Assembly: GCA_020746995.1 (NCBI GenBank)
Contig: JAGPXD010000005.1
Span: 1,116,001-1,180,000 of the forward strand
DNA: 64,000 bases
Direction of reading: 5' to 3'
From: Plectosphaerella cucumerina
Lineage: Eukaryota; Ascomycota; Sordariomycetes; Glomerellales; Plectosphaerellaceae
Translations under genes and position numbers: made by a program
Part shown: piece after piece, positions 23,194 through 33,679 of the stretch
Position numbering within the stretch: position 1 is the first letter of the stretch
Layout of the letters: the number at the start of each line of letters is the position of its first letter
The notes under the pieces: model-generated
Databases searched by the model: none
The model's input: the letters and a program-made list of their open reading frames with translations, nothing else
Told to the model about the DNA's origin: nothing

Positions 23194-25397
23194 TCAGAGA
23201 AGAATCTCCATGGCAATCTCAAGATCCTCAATCTCCTTCTTGAGCCTCTCTCTGATAGTCCTGTTGCGGCGGCTCTCTCCGGCCACAGCGAGCAGCTGCG
23301 CGGCATCCAGTCCCAGAACCCACTGCTCGCAGAATAGACCGAGAGGGCTGTCCGGGCCGGAGAGAAGCTTGAAGTCGACCGCCTGCTTGAAGACATTGTC
23401 CACGAAGCGCTTGTAGGCGACCTTGTAGTAGGCATCGAGGATATCGTGAATCGTCTCCATGGTGAACTCCTCGTTGCTCCTGCTGGTGACAGCATCGGCA
23501 ATGTTTGCCAGGGCAACGACGATCCTCTTCTCCTGTCCGTTGAAGTTGTTGGTTTCGTAAGACTTGTCCTGAAGCCTCCGGTTGCCATAGCTCCTCTGCT
23601 GGTTGTGATTGAAGTAATGGTTGAGTGTGTAGGGTTTAAGCTGGCGCTCAACGTTGACAAGCAGCATAGCTTGGCTCATGGCGCTCTGGTAGCGGTCACA
23701 AAGGTCCTTCATGATGGCAGCGGTAATTTTCTTTACGATCTGCGTGTCGGTGCACACCGAGCTGAGCGAGATCGCAATGAATTGGTGCACCAGCAGGATG
23801 ACCTTGCTGAGGTACTGGGCCGTCATAATCTCCCACTTCTCAGACTGCTCACGAAACACGCTTGAGATGACGCCAGGGCCAAGAGTGCCCAGATCGAGAC
23901 CCCGAGAACGTCGGTTGACGCCCTCAATCCACTCCATGATGCCGTCTTCAGGCTCCGCGAAGTACCAGTTGGTGATGATTGTCTTGCTCAGCTCCGGGTA
24001 GTCGGAGGGACGGGGAACGACGAAGCCGCCAGCCTCCTGGGGGTCATTGCCATTTTCGTCCGATTCGATCTCATCATTCGACTCGAAGTAATATTTGTGA
24101 CCATACTTTCTCATGTCCTCACTGAAGCTGTCGGAGAAACTGGCCACAGCAGTGATGAGTCGCAACTCGTCATTCTCGAAGGCTGGGTGCGCGGAGTAGT
24201 CCGCGTTGAGAGCGGCACGGGCAATGGCCTGAAAGCTGCCTGCGATTCCGACGAGGTATTGGCGCTGCTCTCGGTCCGAGTCTCGAGAAATGCCCATCTC
24301 CTTGAGCTTGGTCTGGGCCTTGTCAAGTCGTTGGGAAGTCTCGCTGCGAAGCTGAGGGAACGCTCGGTCGGTGATCTCGCCCAGCACCTCAGCCAGACGC
24401 TCTCGGAGGCTGAAGATGCTGACACGCTCCGCAGGAAGGTAGAGCCATGGCTGTTCAGTGAACATAGCCTCCCTGCTGCGAAGCGTCTTGGAGGACACCT
24501 CGTCGTCCTCTTCGCCATCGTCGTCCCCACCACGGTTCGCAACCACGTGGTATCCAAGCTTGAGGATCTGCTTTCTGCCCTCAACCAGACCCACGATTTA
24601 GGTCTTGGCGCTCTGTTCAATGAGCAGATTGGCCTTGGTGAGAATGCCGAGGGTGCGGCTGCCGCTTGGGTCGACTTCCTTGGCCAGGGAGAGAATTTCC
24701 TGCGTGGCGACATCGACGTTGCAGGGGAGGACTGCAAGGATGACGGTTCTGTCGTCCTTGATGTATCGGTTGACCATCTTATTGACCAGCCGTCTGTCCT
24801 TGTTGGTTGTGACACCCTCCGTGACGTTGCGGAAAAGGCCGGGAACATCGGTGATGGTGAGATAGTCCTCATTGGGACCCTTCTTCTCAACTTTAAGCAC
24901 ATCCTCGGAGAACGTACGCTCTCCAGTGGGGTTCTCTGGACTTCTGATTCCCATGAGGATGTTGACCTAAGAGGGTATGTTAGCAGGTTCGTCAAATGAT
25001 GTAATGGGGAAAAGGTTGCGAGACGAACCTTTGCCATGATGGAAGGGAATGCCTTCCGTAGCTGCGCAGTGGTCTGAAGCCTTTTCCGGTAGCCCTCGAG
25101 CGCTAGCTTGTGCTCGTCGGAGGCGTGAGGACCTGGGACGATGGTGATTTCGATGCTCTGCAACGATTCTCGACGATGGCTGATCTGTGTTGCAAAACGT
25201 GTGCAGAGCTCCTGCCCACGAGGGAAGGGGATGCCCGTCAGGCTCTCAAGAAGAGATGACTTGCCCGAACTCTGGTCTCCGACGGCAACGAGCTGGGGAA
25301 GGGGGATGTAGGAGCCGATGTTCTTGTCCCGCAGCAGGTCGATCTTCTCAAGCCGCGCAGGGCTGGTCAGGAGGGGTTTGCTCAAGGCGGCAGGCAT
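23194..25397 (-). CDS. Dynamin-like (Mx-type) GTPase with one in-frame stop
   Basis: Exons 25397..25029 and 24966..23194 flank a 62-nt intron and give 713 codons before the terminal stop. The GTPase domain has P-loop GDQSSGKSS (about 40-48), PFPRGQELCTRF, and switch DVPG (163-166). The G4 motif reads TKAN (233-236) where the family has TKxD. The stalk and GTPase effector domain follow to the end (TMETIHDILDAYYKVA, ERLKKEIEDLEIAM). Such fungal proteins resemble Mx and remodel membranes; many ascomycetes carry several. The oddity is TAA at 24600..24598 (codon 246), between SAKT and IVGLVEGRK, in an otherwise continuous frame; no intron can remove it. It could be a nonsense mutation, an assembly error or an edited codon. 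The start at MPAALSKP is likeliest; the frame is also open upstream. Confidence 0.8.
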
Positions 25398-25958
25398 TGT
25401 GGTCTTGGGCTGCGGAGCGCTCGTGGTAAGGAATGCTTCTGGTAGTTCAGGTGATTGGAGATAAGCGATGAGGGAGGAGAAAAAGTTCGGCAAGGGGAGG
25501 GAGGGAAGATATTCTCTCCAGGTCGATGAGGTGATGGAGGAGGTTTGGAGGAAATCCGGGGGGAAGAAACTCCAAGACTTCATTTTGTAGGTGAATTCGC
25601 TCCTTCCCATGATGCATATCTCGCCCGGGGTAATTGCTCTGTTCTCAGCTTCGGAAGAGGGAAGGAGGCTGTTTTTACATCCACGGAGGAAGCTCCAATG
25701 TTTTCCAGAGAAAAGGATGGATGGCAGAGAGCTATGACCAGGTAGTCATTGGCAATGCTGATTGAGAGACGAAATGACAGACAGCAGAAAACAAGACAAA
25801 AGGCACCCGGTACGTCCCCCACAATTTACGGGTGGCTGCATAGCTTTCCACAGAGGACAAGGGCAATATGAAGTGCAGGGTGCGTCATGTTCGGTGCCTA
25901 TCTTTCTCCTCAAAGAACCTTCTTCAACCAGAAGACTCCGGAAGATCCCTGATTCCCC
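25398..25958. other. Intergenic region upstream of the dynamin-like gene
   Basis: Contains the dynamin-like promoter and the 3' flank of the 3CxxC gene, both on the minus strand. The dynamin frame remains open back to 25610, so a longer N-terminus cannot be excluded. Nothing else is seen. Confidence 0.4.
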
Positions 25959-26429
25959 TTATTTCTCCTCGCAGTGTCCAGCCTTGCACCCCTCGCACAA
26001 GTCCCTCCGATGCGGCGCTTTGCTCTTCTCATTTCCATGGGGAGGCGGCGTCATGCTGATACCCAACCAGACCTTCAGGCGGTAGGCAACCCTATCGGCA
26101 TAGGAGTCATCGACGTGGGGACGGCAGGTTGTGTTGCAGTCGTTGCAACGCTGATGGTAGACCCTGGCGTTGTATCTGTGGTCAGGGTACATGCGGATTG
26201 TGATGGCGATCTTCTTGCTGCTCCAGCCCGAGCTGCACTTGGGGTTTTGGCACCTGAAACGGCCCATGATGTTGGTGTCCCAGTCTTTGCTGACGCCAAG
26301 GTCGGTGTCGTCATTGTGGAAGGAGAACGAGAGGCCGTCTTCGGCGAGGAGGGCATCAACAGTGTGGTGGAGGGCAGGGAACATGGACCAGCCCCTGAAA
26401 CCAGACTTCTTCCTCCTGTTGTTGGTCAT
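25959..26429 (-). CDS. 3CxxC-type zinc-binding protein
   Basis: Intronless frame of 156 residues from the ATG at 26429 (MTNNRRKKSGFRGWSMFP). The upstream in-frame extension to 26606 reads like non-coding sequence. Three Cys pairs, CQNPKC, CNDCNTTC and CEGCKAGHC, with the GRFRCQNPKCSSGWSSKKI context, fit the fungal 3CxxC zinc-finger domain, also found in receptor-transporting-protein relatives. It is cytosolic or nuclear and its function is not established. It diverges from the first C2H2 gene at 27078, with a TATA-like GATATATGA near 26549 on the minus strand. Confidence 0.82.
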   Translation of the reverse strand: MTNNRRKKSGFRGWSMFPALHHTVDALLAEDGLSFSFHNDDTDLGVSKDWDTNIMGRFRCQNPKCSSGWSSKKIAITIRMYPDHRYNARVYHQRCNDCNTTCRPHVDDSYADRVAYRLKVWLGISMTPPPHGNEKSKAPHRRDLCEGCKAGHCEEK

Positions 26430-27077
26430 CTTGACTTGGTTGGCCGTTTGAAAATTCCGTCTGTCAAATGAAAAGCTGGTGCTGGTTGATTGTGGAAGGC
26501 CGTTTGATGAGGCCGTTTGCGATGGGCGGGAGGCTGACAAGGGTTCATATATCCCGGCTCCGACGCCACCGGTTGGCCTCCCGCATACGCATCCTTGACA
26601 TTGCATGTGCAGTTTCTTCTTTCAAAGACAGGCGGTCTGGCAGTACTACTCTCTCAAACAGATGGAAAGTCCATTGATGTACCCAAGCAGGGCCAGGATC
26701 GTGGTGCAGCAGGAACATGTTGCCTATGGTCATCGCCGAGATACCATATCTCTTGTGCATTGCAAGTGAAATGTTTCGAGAGACACTGGTGTCCCTCAGT
26801 CATTACCATTCAGGTCTTTTGGTGGAGGAGTTTCGAGCCATGAAGCACAGACCGGCCTGGGAGGGCATGTTCCTCGCAGCCTCGGGGCAACAGCCCTGGG
26901 GTTTCCCACGATTCGTTGCCTTATGTGGCCCACTTTCAATTTCTGAAGCCATCGACAGAACTCAAGGGCCCCAATAAGCTGCACTCCTCAACGTGGCCAA
27001 ATACGCCGATCACCCACGGTACACCGCCGCCACCTCCTTGAACAAAACACCAACCTCTCAAGGAAAGCAGCTTCACC
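26430..27077. promoter_or_regulatory. Divergent intergenic promoter region
   Basis: Lies between the starts of the 3CxxC gene (minus) and the first C2H2 gene (plus). Apart from the TATA-like element near 26549, nothing specific is recognised. Confidence 0.4.
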
Positions 27078-27796
27078 ATGGACCTCAAATCAAAACAGTT
27101 GACATCTGAGGATGCTGACTTCAGTTGCTACATCTGCCGGGCGTCGCATCTCAAGAATGAGTCCGGACTGTACCAGCATCTTCGCGACAAGCATGGCAAG
27201 ACCATCATCTACATGTACCTTCCCAGCCAGCCCAGAGAGCAATACACCTGCGAGATCTGCTTCAACAACTTCAACACACTGCCCGAGCTCACAAAGCACC
27301 GCCACACGAAGCATTGGAAGTGCCAAGACTGCGGCAGGCTCTTCCTCACCAAGACGGGTCTCACAATCGCAAGTAACCACACGCCTGCAACCATACCGCT
27401 CTGAACAGCCAGCTCACCACATACCCGCTACAGCACAGCTCGGCCCACGGAGATGTGGACGTCAAGTGCCTTGGCTGCGAAGCCATGTTCCTGAGGGACT
27501 CCTCCATGGTCCTGCACCTTGCGTCGGGCAACTGCAGCTCCGGCGCTGATCAGGCGTGGGTCACGAAGACGGCCCTCGAGAGCCCCGATGCCGAGCAGTT
27601 CACCAGCGACCACGACTGGGCCAAGTTCAAGTGCCCGGGCTGCAACAGGCATTTCTGCTTCATGGCCTGCCTGCTGCAGCACGTGGAGGGCGGGCACTGC
27701 GACATGCATGGCGAATGGCAGCCTCTGAAGGAGTTCCTGCGCTATGCCGAGGAGGCGATGGCGGAGCTCCAGGGCAGGACCGAGGTTGACGCCTAG
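27078..27796 (+). CDS. C2H2 zinc-finger protein, copy 1 (GC-AG intron)
   Basis: Exons 27078..27368 and 27434..27796 encode 217 residues. Finger-like units: CYICRASHLKN...HLRDKHG, CEICFNNFNTLPELTKHRHTKH, CQDCGRLFLTKTGLTI+HSSAH across the splice, CLGCEAMFLRDSSMVLHL and CPGCNRHFCFMACLLQHVEGGHC. The intron (27369..27433, 65 nt) needs a GC donor (GCAAGT) and the acceptor CTACAG. This joint alone yields the regular C-x2-C-x12-H-x3-H spacing and keeps the downstream frame; the nearby GT does not. The second C2H2 gene has an intron at the equivalent place. These are probably RNA- or DNA-binding or regulatory proteins of a fungal C2H2 family; no specific role is recognised. Confidence 0.82.
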
Positions 27797-28242
27797 ACAA
27801 GGAGCGGATACGGCTGAATCACCGCCACGGGGGAACTACTGTGATGGCTTGACTGGGATGGAAGGTCCAGGACTCCAGGATGGATCTCGGCAGGGATGAG
27901 CCATTCGAGGCAGCTTGTTGTTGGGGGGCAGGCCCAGAAGAATCGACTTGAAGGCAAGAAACCTCACGTTGCCTCGGTACTATGACGTTGCCCGTGGTGG
28001 CCGCGATAGGAAGCGAAGCAAATTGATCTGGTCTTCATCATCCCCGACATGTTGCAGGGTAAGTGCCCTTGTAAACACCACGTTTGGACGCCGTGATGTC
28101 CGACCGCGAGCGAGTCTGTGCCTGGATGACATAATCCGTTTCATTACCGTGACGACGACGACGTTGCTTCCCCCTGTCCTCTCTTCTCTCAGAGCTGAAA
28201 TCACTCACTTTCCGACAAGAGCACAACACAGAGAAAGCCATC
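27797..28242. other. Spacer between the two C2H2 paralogues
   Basis: Contains the 3' flank of copy 1 and the promoter of copy 2. No ORF or repeat is supported. Confidence 0.4.
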
Positions 28243-29321
28243 ATGACCTCCGGCCCCCGCGTCTGCACCTCGTGCAACCTGGCCTTCCGCACGCCGGCCT
28301 AGTACTACCGGCACATCCGGCAAAAGCACCGCGCGACCTTTTGCGCCCGCTGCGTCGCGCACTTCCCGACACCCGAGACCAAGGAGGAGCACCTCCGGGA
28401 GTCGGATCACCACAACCAATGCCCACTATGCTCGAACAAGGCCAGCTTCTTCTCCCGCGCGAACCTGGAGAGACATATGGTGTCGAGCCATCCCGAGTGT
28501 GGGATCTGCGGCCAGCGTTTCCGCACCGTGGACGAGCGGGATGAGCACGAGGCGTCGCATCCATCCTGTAGGATCTGCCAGGTCGTCCTCCACGACATCA
28601 ACGCCATCGACGACCACGAGGCGTCGGAACACTTCAAGTGCCATTACTGCGAGCGATTCTTCGACTCACACTCCAATCTCGTCAACGTAGGCCCCCTCCC
28701 CGATTACTGACAGCGGGCAGCGAGCTCACAACCACGTCTAGCACTTCAAAACACACGCGGCCAAGGACATTCCCTGTCCGCGATGCCCCAGGGCCTTCAT
28801 CTCGCACTCGGCGCTAGTGCTGCACTTTGAGAGAAACACCTGTCCCGGCGACATGAGCATGGACTGGGTCGACCGCACGGCTCGCGAGTGTGCGGAGTTC
28901 TTAGGGAACCATGTCATGTTGAGCCCTCGGGGCTCCGGGTTCCCGTACAAGTGTCCGACCTGCGGGTGCGGCGCCAAGTACATGAGTGCGCTGCTTCAGC
29001 ATGTCGAGAGCGAGGCTTGCGCTGAGGATATCCGTGACGGGCCGCTGACGGACTTCATACGCCAATGCGAGGACGGATCGCCGCACTCTCGTGGGAGGTT
29101 CCCCCCGGTCGTCGGATCTTATCCTCCAGGACCTGCAGTTTCGCATTTCTTCGAGACGGAGCCCTTCTCGGGGTACTCCCAACCCATGAACTTTTTCGTC
29201 ATGGGGCATGCCGGTGTAAGTGTCTCGATTCATCACTGGACCTGAACTTTGGGAGTTGATGCTGACTGTGGCGGCAACAAAGTTTCCCCCGACCCATCAG
29301 GATATGGTCTTGGGAGCGTAA
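28243..29321 (+). CDS. C2H2 zinc-finger protein, copy 2, with in-frame TAG in finger 1
   Basis: Exons 28243..28686, 28742..29215 and probably 29283..29321 give 318 codons before the final stop. The fingers run CTSC...HIRQKH, CARCVAHF, CPLCSNKASF, CGICGQRFRTVDERDEHEASH, CRICQVVLHD, CHYCERFFDSHSNLVN+HFKTH, CPRCPRAFISHSALVLHF and CPTCGCGAKYMSALLQHV. Codon 20 is TAG (28300..28302) and occupies one of the twelve residues between Cys11 and His24 of finger 1, so the finger is complete in length but interrupted. No splice can bypass it without destroying the finger. Translation from the ATG at 28477 would lose the first three fingers. The last exon, which adds FPPTHQDMVLGA, is less certain. It is a paralogue of the gene at 27078: same order of late fingers and same intron site, here with a GT donor. 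Confidence 0.75.
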
Positions 29322-29446
29322 GGCTCAACTGGCGCCAGGACCATGTAGAGCGTGATGGAGAGTCGGCTTTTCCACCCAGTTTTTTGATCTTGAAATCTTG
29401 TAGATTAAGTGTGACCAGCTCCTCGTCGAGCAAATCTACCATGTAT

Positions 29447-30830
29447 CTAGTTTGGGCTCTGGTACTGGATGGTTGTAAACAGCGCGTAATAATCATTGAC
29501 AGCCGGACTCTGACAGGTGAAAGTACCGTCCCCTGGAAAGATGAAGCTCCCAAGTCTAGAGAGAGATTGAAACTTGGACCTGAAAGCGTCCGGGAGTGCG
29601 GTGAACACGGACGACATGAGACCCTCGATGAGGTACTTCCCTGTTGGCTGGACTGTGCCCCACGAATCACCGTCATGCAACACAAATTGGACGCCTCCTC
29701 CTGATTGACTGTCTCCGGCGTTGACGGTCTGAATGTCATACGAGACGCTCCAGTTCCAGTCCAGCCTTGGCGATGTCCAAGATAAGGTTGATTCTCTGAG
29801 TGACGAGAATGACCTGCTGATGGTTTTGGAGAAGGTGCCGCTCACAGTGATGGCACGGTACCCAACACCAGCCTGCTTGTTGTCATAGGCCACAATCACA
29901 TTGCTGTCGGTCGTCGAGGAGCCTTCGTAGGTCCCAACCCCAAAAATGTAATGTGAGGCGTTCGATCTCTTCTGGGTCATGGAGAAAGTCGCAAACTTTG
30001 ACCCGTTGTTGTCGGTTCCAGGCGTTTGCCTCTCGCTCTCGGGTCGTTGACGACGAGAGACCACGTGACGCCACCGTCCGACTTGTCAGTCTGCACGTAT
30101 TGGCTGATGTCCACGTCAAGGCTGGTGTTCATAAGGTTATTTTGCATGAAGCCTGTGGACCTCGGTGCACTGATTACCGCCACCCAGGTGTCATGTCAGG
30201 GTCGTCGATGAGTGAGATGTTGGTGAAGACGTCTCTGAACGAGGAGGGTAACTTTTGAGACCCGCCCATCATGGCGAAAACGAGAGTGCTGGCACCTGGA
30301 CTGGCACTGTTGGGTATAATGACAAAGTCTGCGTCTGTCGGTGTATATGCCGACAAGTACTGCGTCGGCTCTTTCCCGTTGTGGTCACAACCCAGCCAGC
30401 GCTCCGGGGAGGGTTGAAGCCGTCGAGACCATGGTCTCAGATGAAATGTGTGGTCCCATCAAGAATTAGTGTCTATTCGAAGAAGGGGATGCCTTCCGGC
30501 CTTGTTTCCGTGCCGTTAAATGTGAGCCCCTGCATGTCGAAAAAAATCTGAGACAAGTCGAAAACGTGGCCACAATTTCCGTTCAGGGTTTCCAATTGAT
30601 CCATGAGCCATTGCGGCAAGTTGTTGGTGTCTTCAATAGACCTTTTGGTCAAGCTCACCGCAGATGGCATTGGCAACACCCAAAGCGGGCCTCTACTTTT
30701 GGCCGACTGGGTATAAACACGGTTGTTCTGGTGGTCCGTGAAGGTGGCGCCGTCTTCGAAGGTGAGATTGAAGGTGGCCGACTTCCCAGGATGCCCATCC
30801 TTCCAGATTCACGGCATATCTTCGGCGGCC
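29447..30830 (-). pseudogene. Decayed gene of unknown family
   Basis: The minus strand reads as one protein broken several times. From about 30808: IWKDGHPGKSATFNLTFEDG to GIPFFE (stop near 30473), then a stop-broken stretch with GWVVTTTGK, then a frame change to QYLSAYTPTDADFVIIPN, another at about 30183 to VAVISAPRSTGFMQNN, and another at about 30020-30060 to TDNNGSKFATFSMTQKR, ending QYQSPN at 29447. At least three single-base frame changes and three stops (one just before IWKDG) are needed, so this is a true pseudogene. The product would have been Ser/Thr/Gly-rich and beta-strand-like, perhaps secreted. The family is not recognised. Confidence 0.6.
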
Positions 30831-32286
30831 AGGGCGCTAATCGGGGAAGCCGGGTGATGACGCCGCCTTAAACTCCAGTCGCTTTCAGGGTGAGCTTGAG
30901 GGTCGCGAGGAGCGCACGTGATGGAGGCTGTCTGCCCAGGGAATTCCGTTGGAACAAGATAAGTACCATCAACTGCGAGGTGATTGTATTCATCTACTTC
31001 TCAAAACACCATGGAAGCCAAGAAGCACAACTTCGATTATGGCTGCACGAGCTTCGGACGACATCCAGTCAGCTGTGGGATCTTTCGTTACATCAGTACC
31101 CAATTTAAGCGGCATACACGGGCCTTGTCCTGGTACCTGCTGATTGCTGGTGTGGTGCCTTGCAGCATTCATGTCGAGTTGCGCCGAAGCACGAGCACCA
31201 TCACCACCATTACCCCTGATGACTTGCTCCCTTCTGGCCTCGGTCAAGCCTTTTCTGTCGGCCTGGCATCCATCTCATTGGGCCCAGCCAATGTCGACAG
31301 GGGGAAGCCGAGTAGCCGCCCCTGAACCCTGTACCGCACAGGTACGAGCTGCTGGATATAGTTTAGACCCATCGCTGCCACCATCAGGTCTGGCCCTTCG
31401 TAGGCAGAGACCGGCCATGCGATTCGGGGGATTCTGGTCCTGCTAGGCCGATTTTGGACTCTTTGACCACCAACCGGCCGAACAAGCGCAGGGGTTGGAT
31501 GGGGGAATCGAACCACAGTGAATAGCACCCGCTTTGAGAAATCAGATTTCCCCCCTTCTTCCCCTGGGGGGTGGATACAATTGTTGCTCGCCCGGAAGAC
31601 GACGGAGAGAGTCCAGAGGGAAAAGGGAGTCCGGATTTCACACACCATCCTTGTCGTTTCCTGCGATCTCTGGGTGTAGCATGATGTGCTAGATCCGGTT
31701 GAAGCGCTCGTAGAGGACGTGGACTGTCTGTCTGTCTGTGCACCCCGGACTGGCCGGCGCAGGTGTGGACTGATTGTTCGCATCGCCAAGCGTCACGTCG
31801 GGATGAGGTGTGTCTTCTCTCGCCCTGCTCTGCACCGCTCGCTCTGCCCTACGAAGGAAACAGACATGAACCAACAGACTGGACCCCTGCAGACCATGCT
31901 CAGTGCCCACCCACTTGGGGCACTTAGGCTGGTCATCACCGACCTTAATCCCTGTCACTCGTAGGGGGATCAAAGCTAATTTCCCATTCCCGCACCTGTC
32001 GGGACAGGACAGCCGCCGCCTCGCCCGGTCCAGGGGCAACGAGTCACCGATGGCCGTTGGCACACAGACGCACACCCCTGTCCGGTGCCTTTCTCATGCC
32101 ACTGCGCTCTTTTCATAAAGTAAACGGTCGCCCGCCGCATCACGCTGGCCGTTGGTGAGGTTTCTTCAGGAGCTCTGCCACGCCGACCCTCGACATTCGT
32201 TTACTACTCCCCCTCGGGCCCCCAAACCATCACCAAGGTCTATAGACCAACCACATTCGTTTCACAAACAACCAAACACCGCCATC
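30831..32286. other. Intergenic region upstream of the CE4 gene
   Basis: No gene is visible. A short tgtctgtctgtctgtg microsatellite lies near 31726. The last 130 bases before the CE4 start are CT/AC-rich, as expected for a leader. Confidence 0.4.
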
Positions 32287-33173
32287 ATGCTCTTCGGATC
32301 CACCCTGTGCTTCCTGGGCACCCTTCTCGCTACCGCTGTGGCCGCCCCTACTGACCTCAGCGTCATTGAGGCCCGCCAGAGCGGCCTGAACAACAACAAG
32401 GGCAACCTCCCCGTGGGCGTCGTTATTTCCAAGTGCACCGTCCCGGGTACTATTGCCCTCGCCTTCGACGATGGCCCTCACGAACATACCGACAGGGCCC
32501 TCGATCTGCTCGACAAGGCCGGTATGAAGGGCACCTTCTTCTTCAACGGCCAGAACTACCGTAATCTTGTCGATTTCCAGTCCACCCTCGACCGTATGAT
32601 CAGGGACAAGCACCAGATCGGCTCTCACACGTATGTCTCAGGAACTTATCCCTACCTAAAGACTTGTGATTCACTGACTTGTCACCCTAGGTGGAACCAC
32701 CCCCACCTTACAACACTCACAAAGTCTGTTGTTCGTGCTCAGATGATCAAGATCGAGGAGCACCTCCTTAAGATGATCGGCCGCTACCCCCTCTACATGC
32801 GCCCCCCCTTCCTCGAGACTGACGCCAGGATCCTTGGCTACCTTCGCGATCTTGACTACAAGGTTATCTCCCGCGATGTCGAGACCAACGACTGGATGAG
32901 GGACCCCCCTAGCTCCATGGCCGCCTTCAGGAAGGCTCTTGACAACGGCGGTCGCCTCGTCCTCGCGCACGAGCCCATTGACGAGACTATTAACATCATC
33001 TTGCCCAAGATGATCGAGGAGGTCAAGAAGAGGGGGCTCAAGGGTGAGTTATCTTCTATTTACCGTCTTTGTGTAAAGGTTTTCATAGCTGACTTGATCT
33101 AGCTGTTACCGTCGGTACCTGCCTGGGTGACCACTCCAACAACTGGTACAGCAAGGTTGTCCGCAAGGTCTAA
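32287..33173 (+). CDS. Secreted CE4 polysaccharide (chitin) deacetylase
   Basis: Exons 32287..32630, 32691..33043 and 33103..33173 encode 255 residues. A signal peptide (LFGSTLCFLGTLLATAVAA) is followed by a possible Kex2-like site (EAR). The NodB-domain motifs are AFDDGP (motif 1), HTWNHPH (motif 2, metal-binding H-x3-H), MRPPF (motif 3), DVETNDW (motif 4) and LAHEP (motif 5, with Glu where Asp is usual). It removes N-acetyl groups from chitin, probably on the cell wall; in plant-associated fungi this helps avoid chitin recognition. No chitin-binding module is present, and a short C-terminal extension carries one Cys. Intron 1 (60 nt) interrupts motif 2, is a multiple of three and has no stop, so a retained form would be in frame but inactive. 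Confidence 0.92.
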
Positions 33174-33679
33174 TCCGTCAACAGACTGTAGGAGAGGAGG
33201 GAAACCACGCAGCAGGACTGGATTTGGACTGATGTACATAACGGCTGGCCTGGTCGGCCATCGAGACAGTATAATGGTATGCTCCCATGCGGCTTCTTTT
33301 TCACGCGCCTCTCCAGCAACGGAATGCAGTCCCGAGCTCGCTTTCAGTGTTGTGTCCGACTACCTTAAGCTTCAGTGCATGTACCCGAAGTCCCGTCTTT
33401 CCTCCAGGCTGTCCCAAGTCGGACCTAGAAAAGCTTGCTAAGGAGACGCCTCCAAAGAGGCTGTGCGGCGATCTTTTCTGTGTAAGCGTTGATCTCATCC
33501 CAGTCATGCTCCCTCGGTCGATATGGCTGAAGATCCCCGGCGCATAGCCTTACCAGCCGGCATGTCTACCAGCCGGACTAACTTCTCGTAAGCTCTCTGC
33601 CACTGTTTCGACTGCCGGAAGACATTCGACAGGCTCGACCTGACGACGAACGACAGTGGCTTCTTGAACCTCATCCATC
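33174..33679. other. Intergenic region between the CE4 gene and a pseudogene
   Basis: Holds the CE4 3' flank. Coding-like traces of the following pseudogene may begin near 33565 but are not clear. Confidence 0.35.

Noticed and set aside
27371..27412. GT donor at 27372 (GTAACC) for the C2H2 copy 1 intron
   Set aside because: With any nearby AG it fails to give the downstream zinc-finger frame and the His spacing; only the GC donor at 27369 with acceptor at 27433 does.
28294..28302. TAG at 28300-28302 as a splice acceptor (ccggcctag)
   Set aside because: Upstream sequence encodes the first half of the same finger in the same frame, and using the acceptor would remove it; exact finger spacing supports one continuous frame.
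31490..31580. Possible tRNA on the minus strand (GGTTCGATTCC-like T-loop near 31510)
   Set aside because: No A-box, no matching acceptor stem and no anticodon arm at the right distance.
31244..31789. 181-residue open frame on the minus strand
   Set aside because: No motif, no supported start context; overlaps other equally weak frames.
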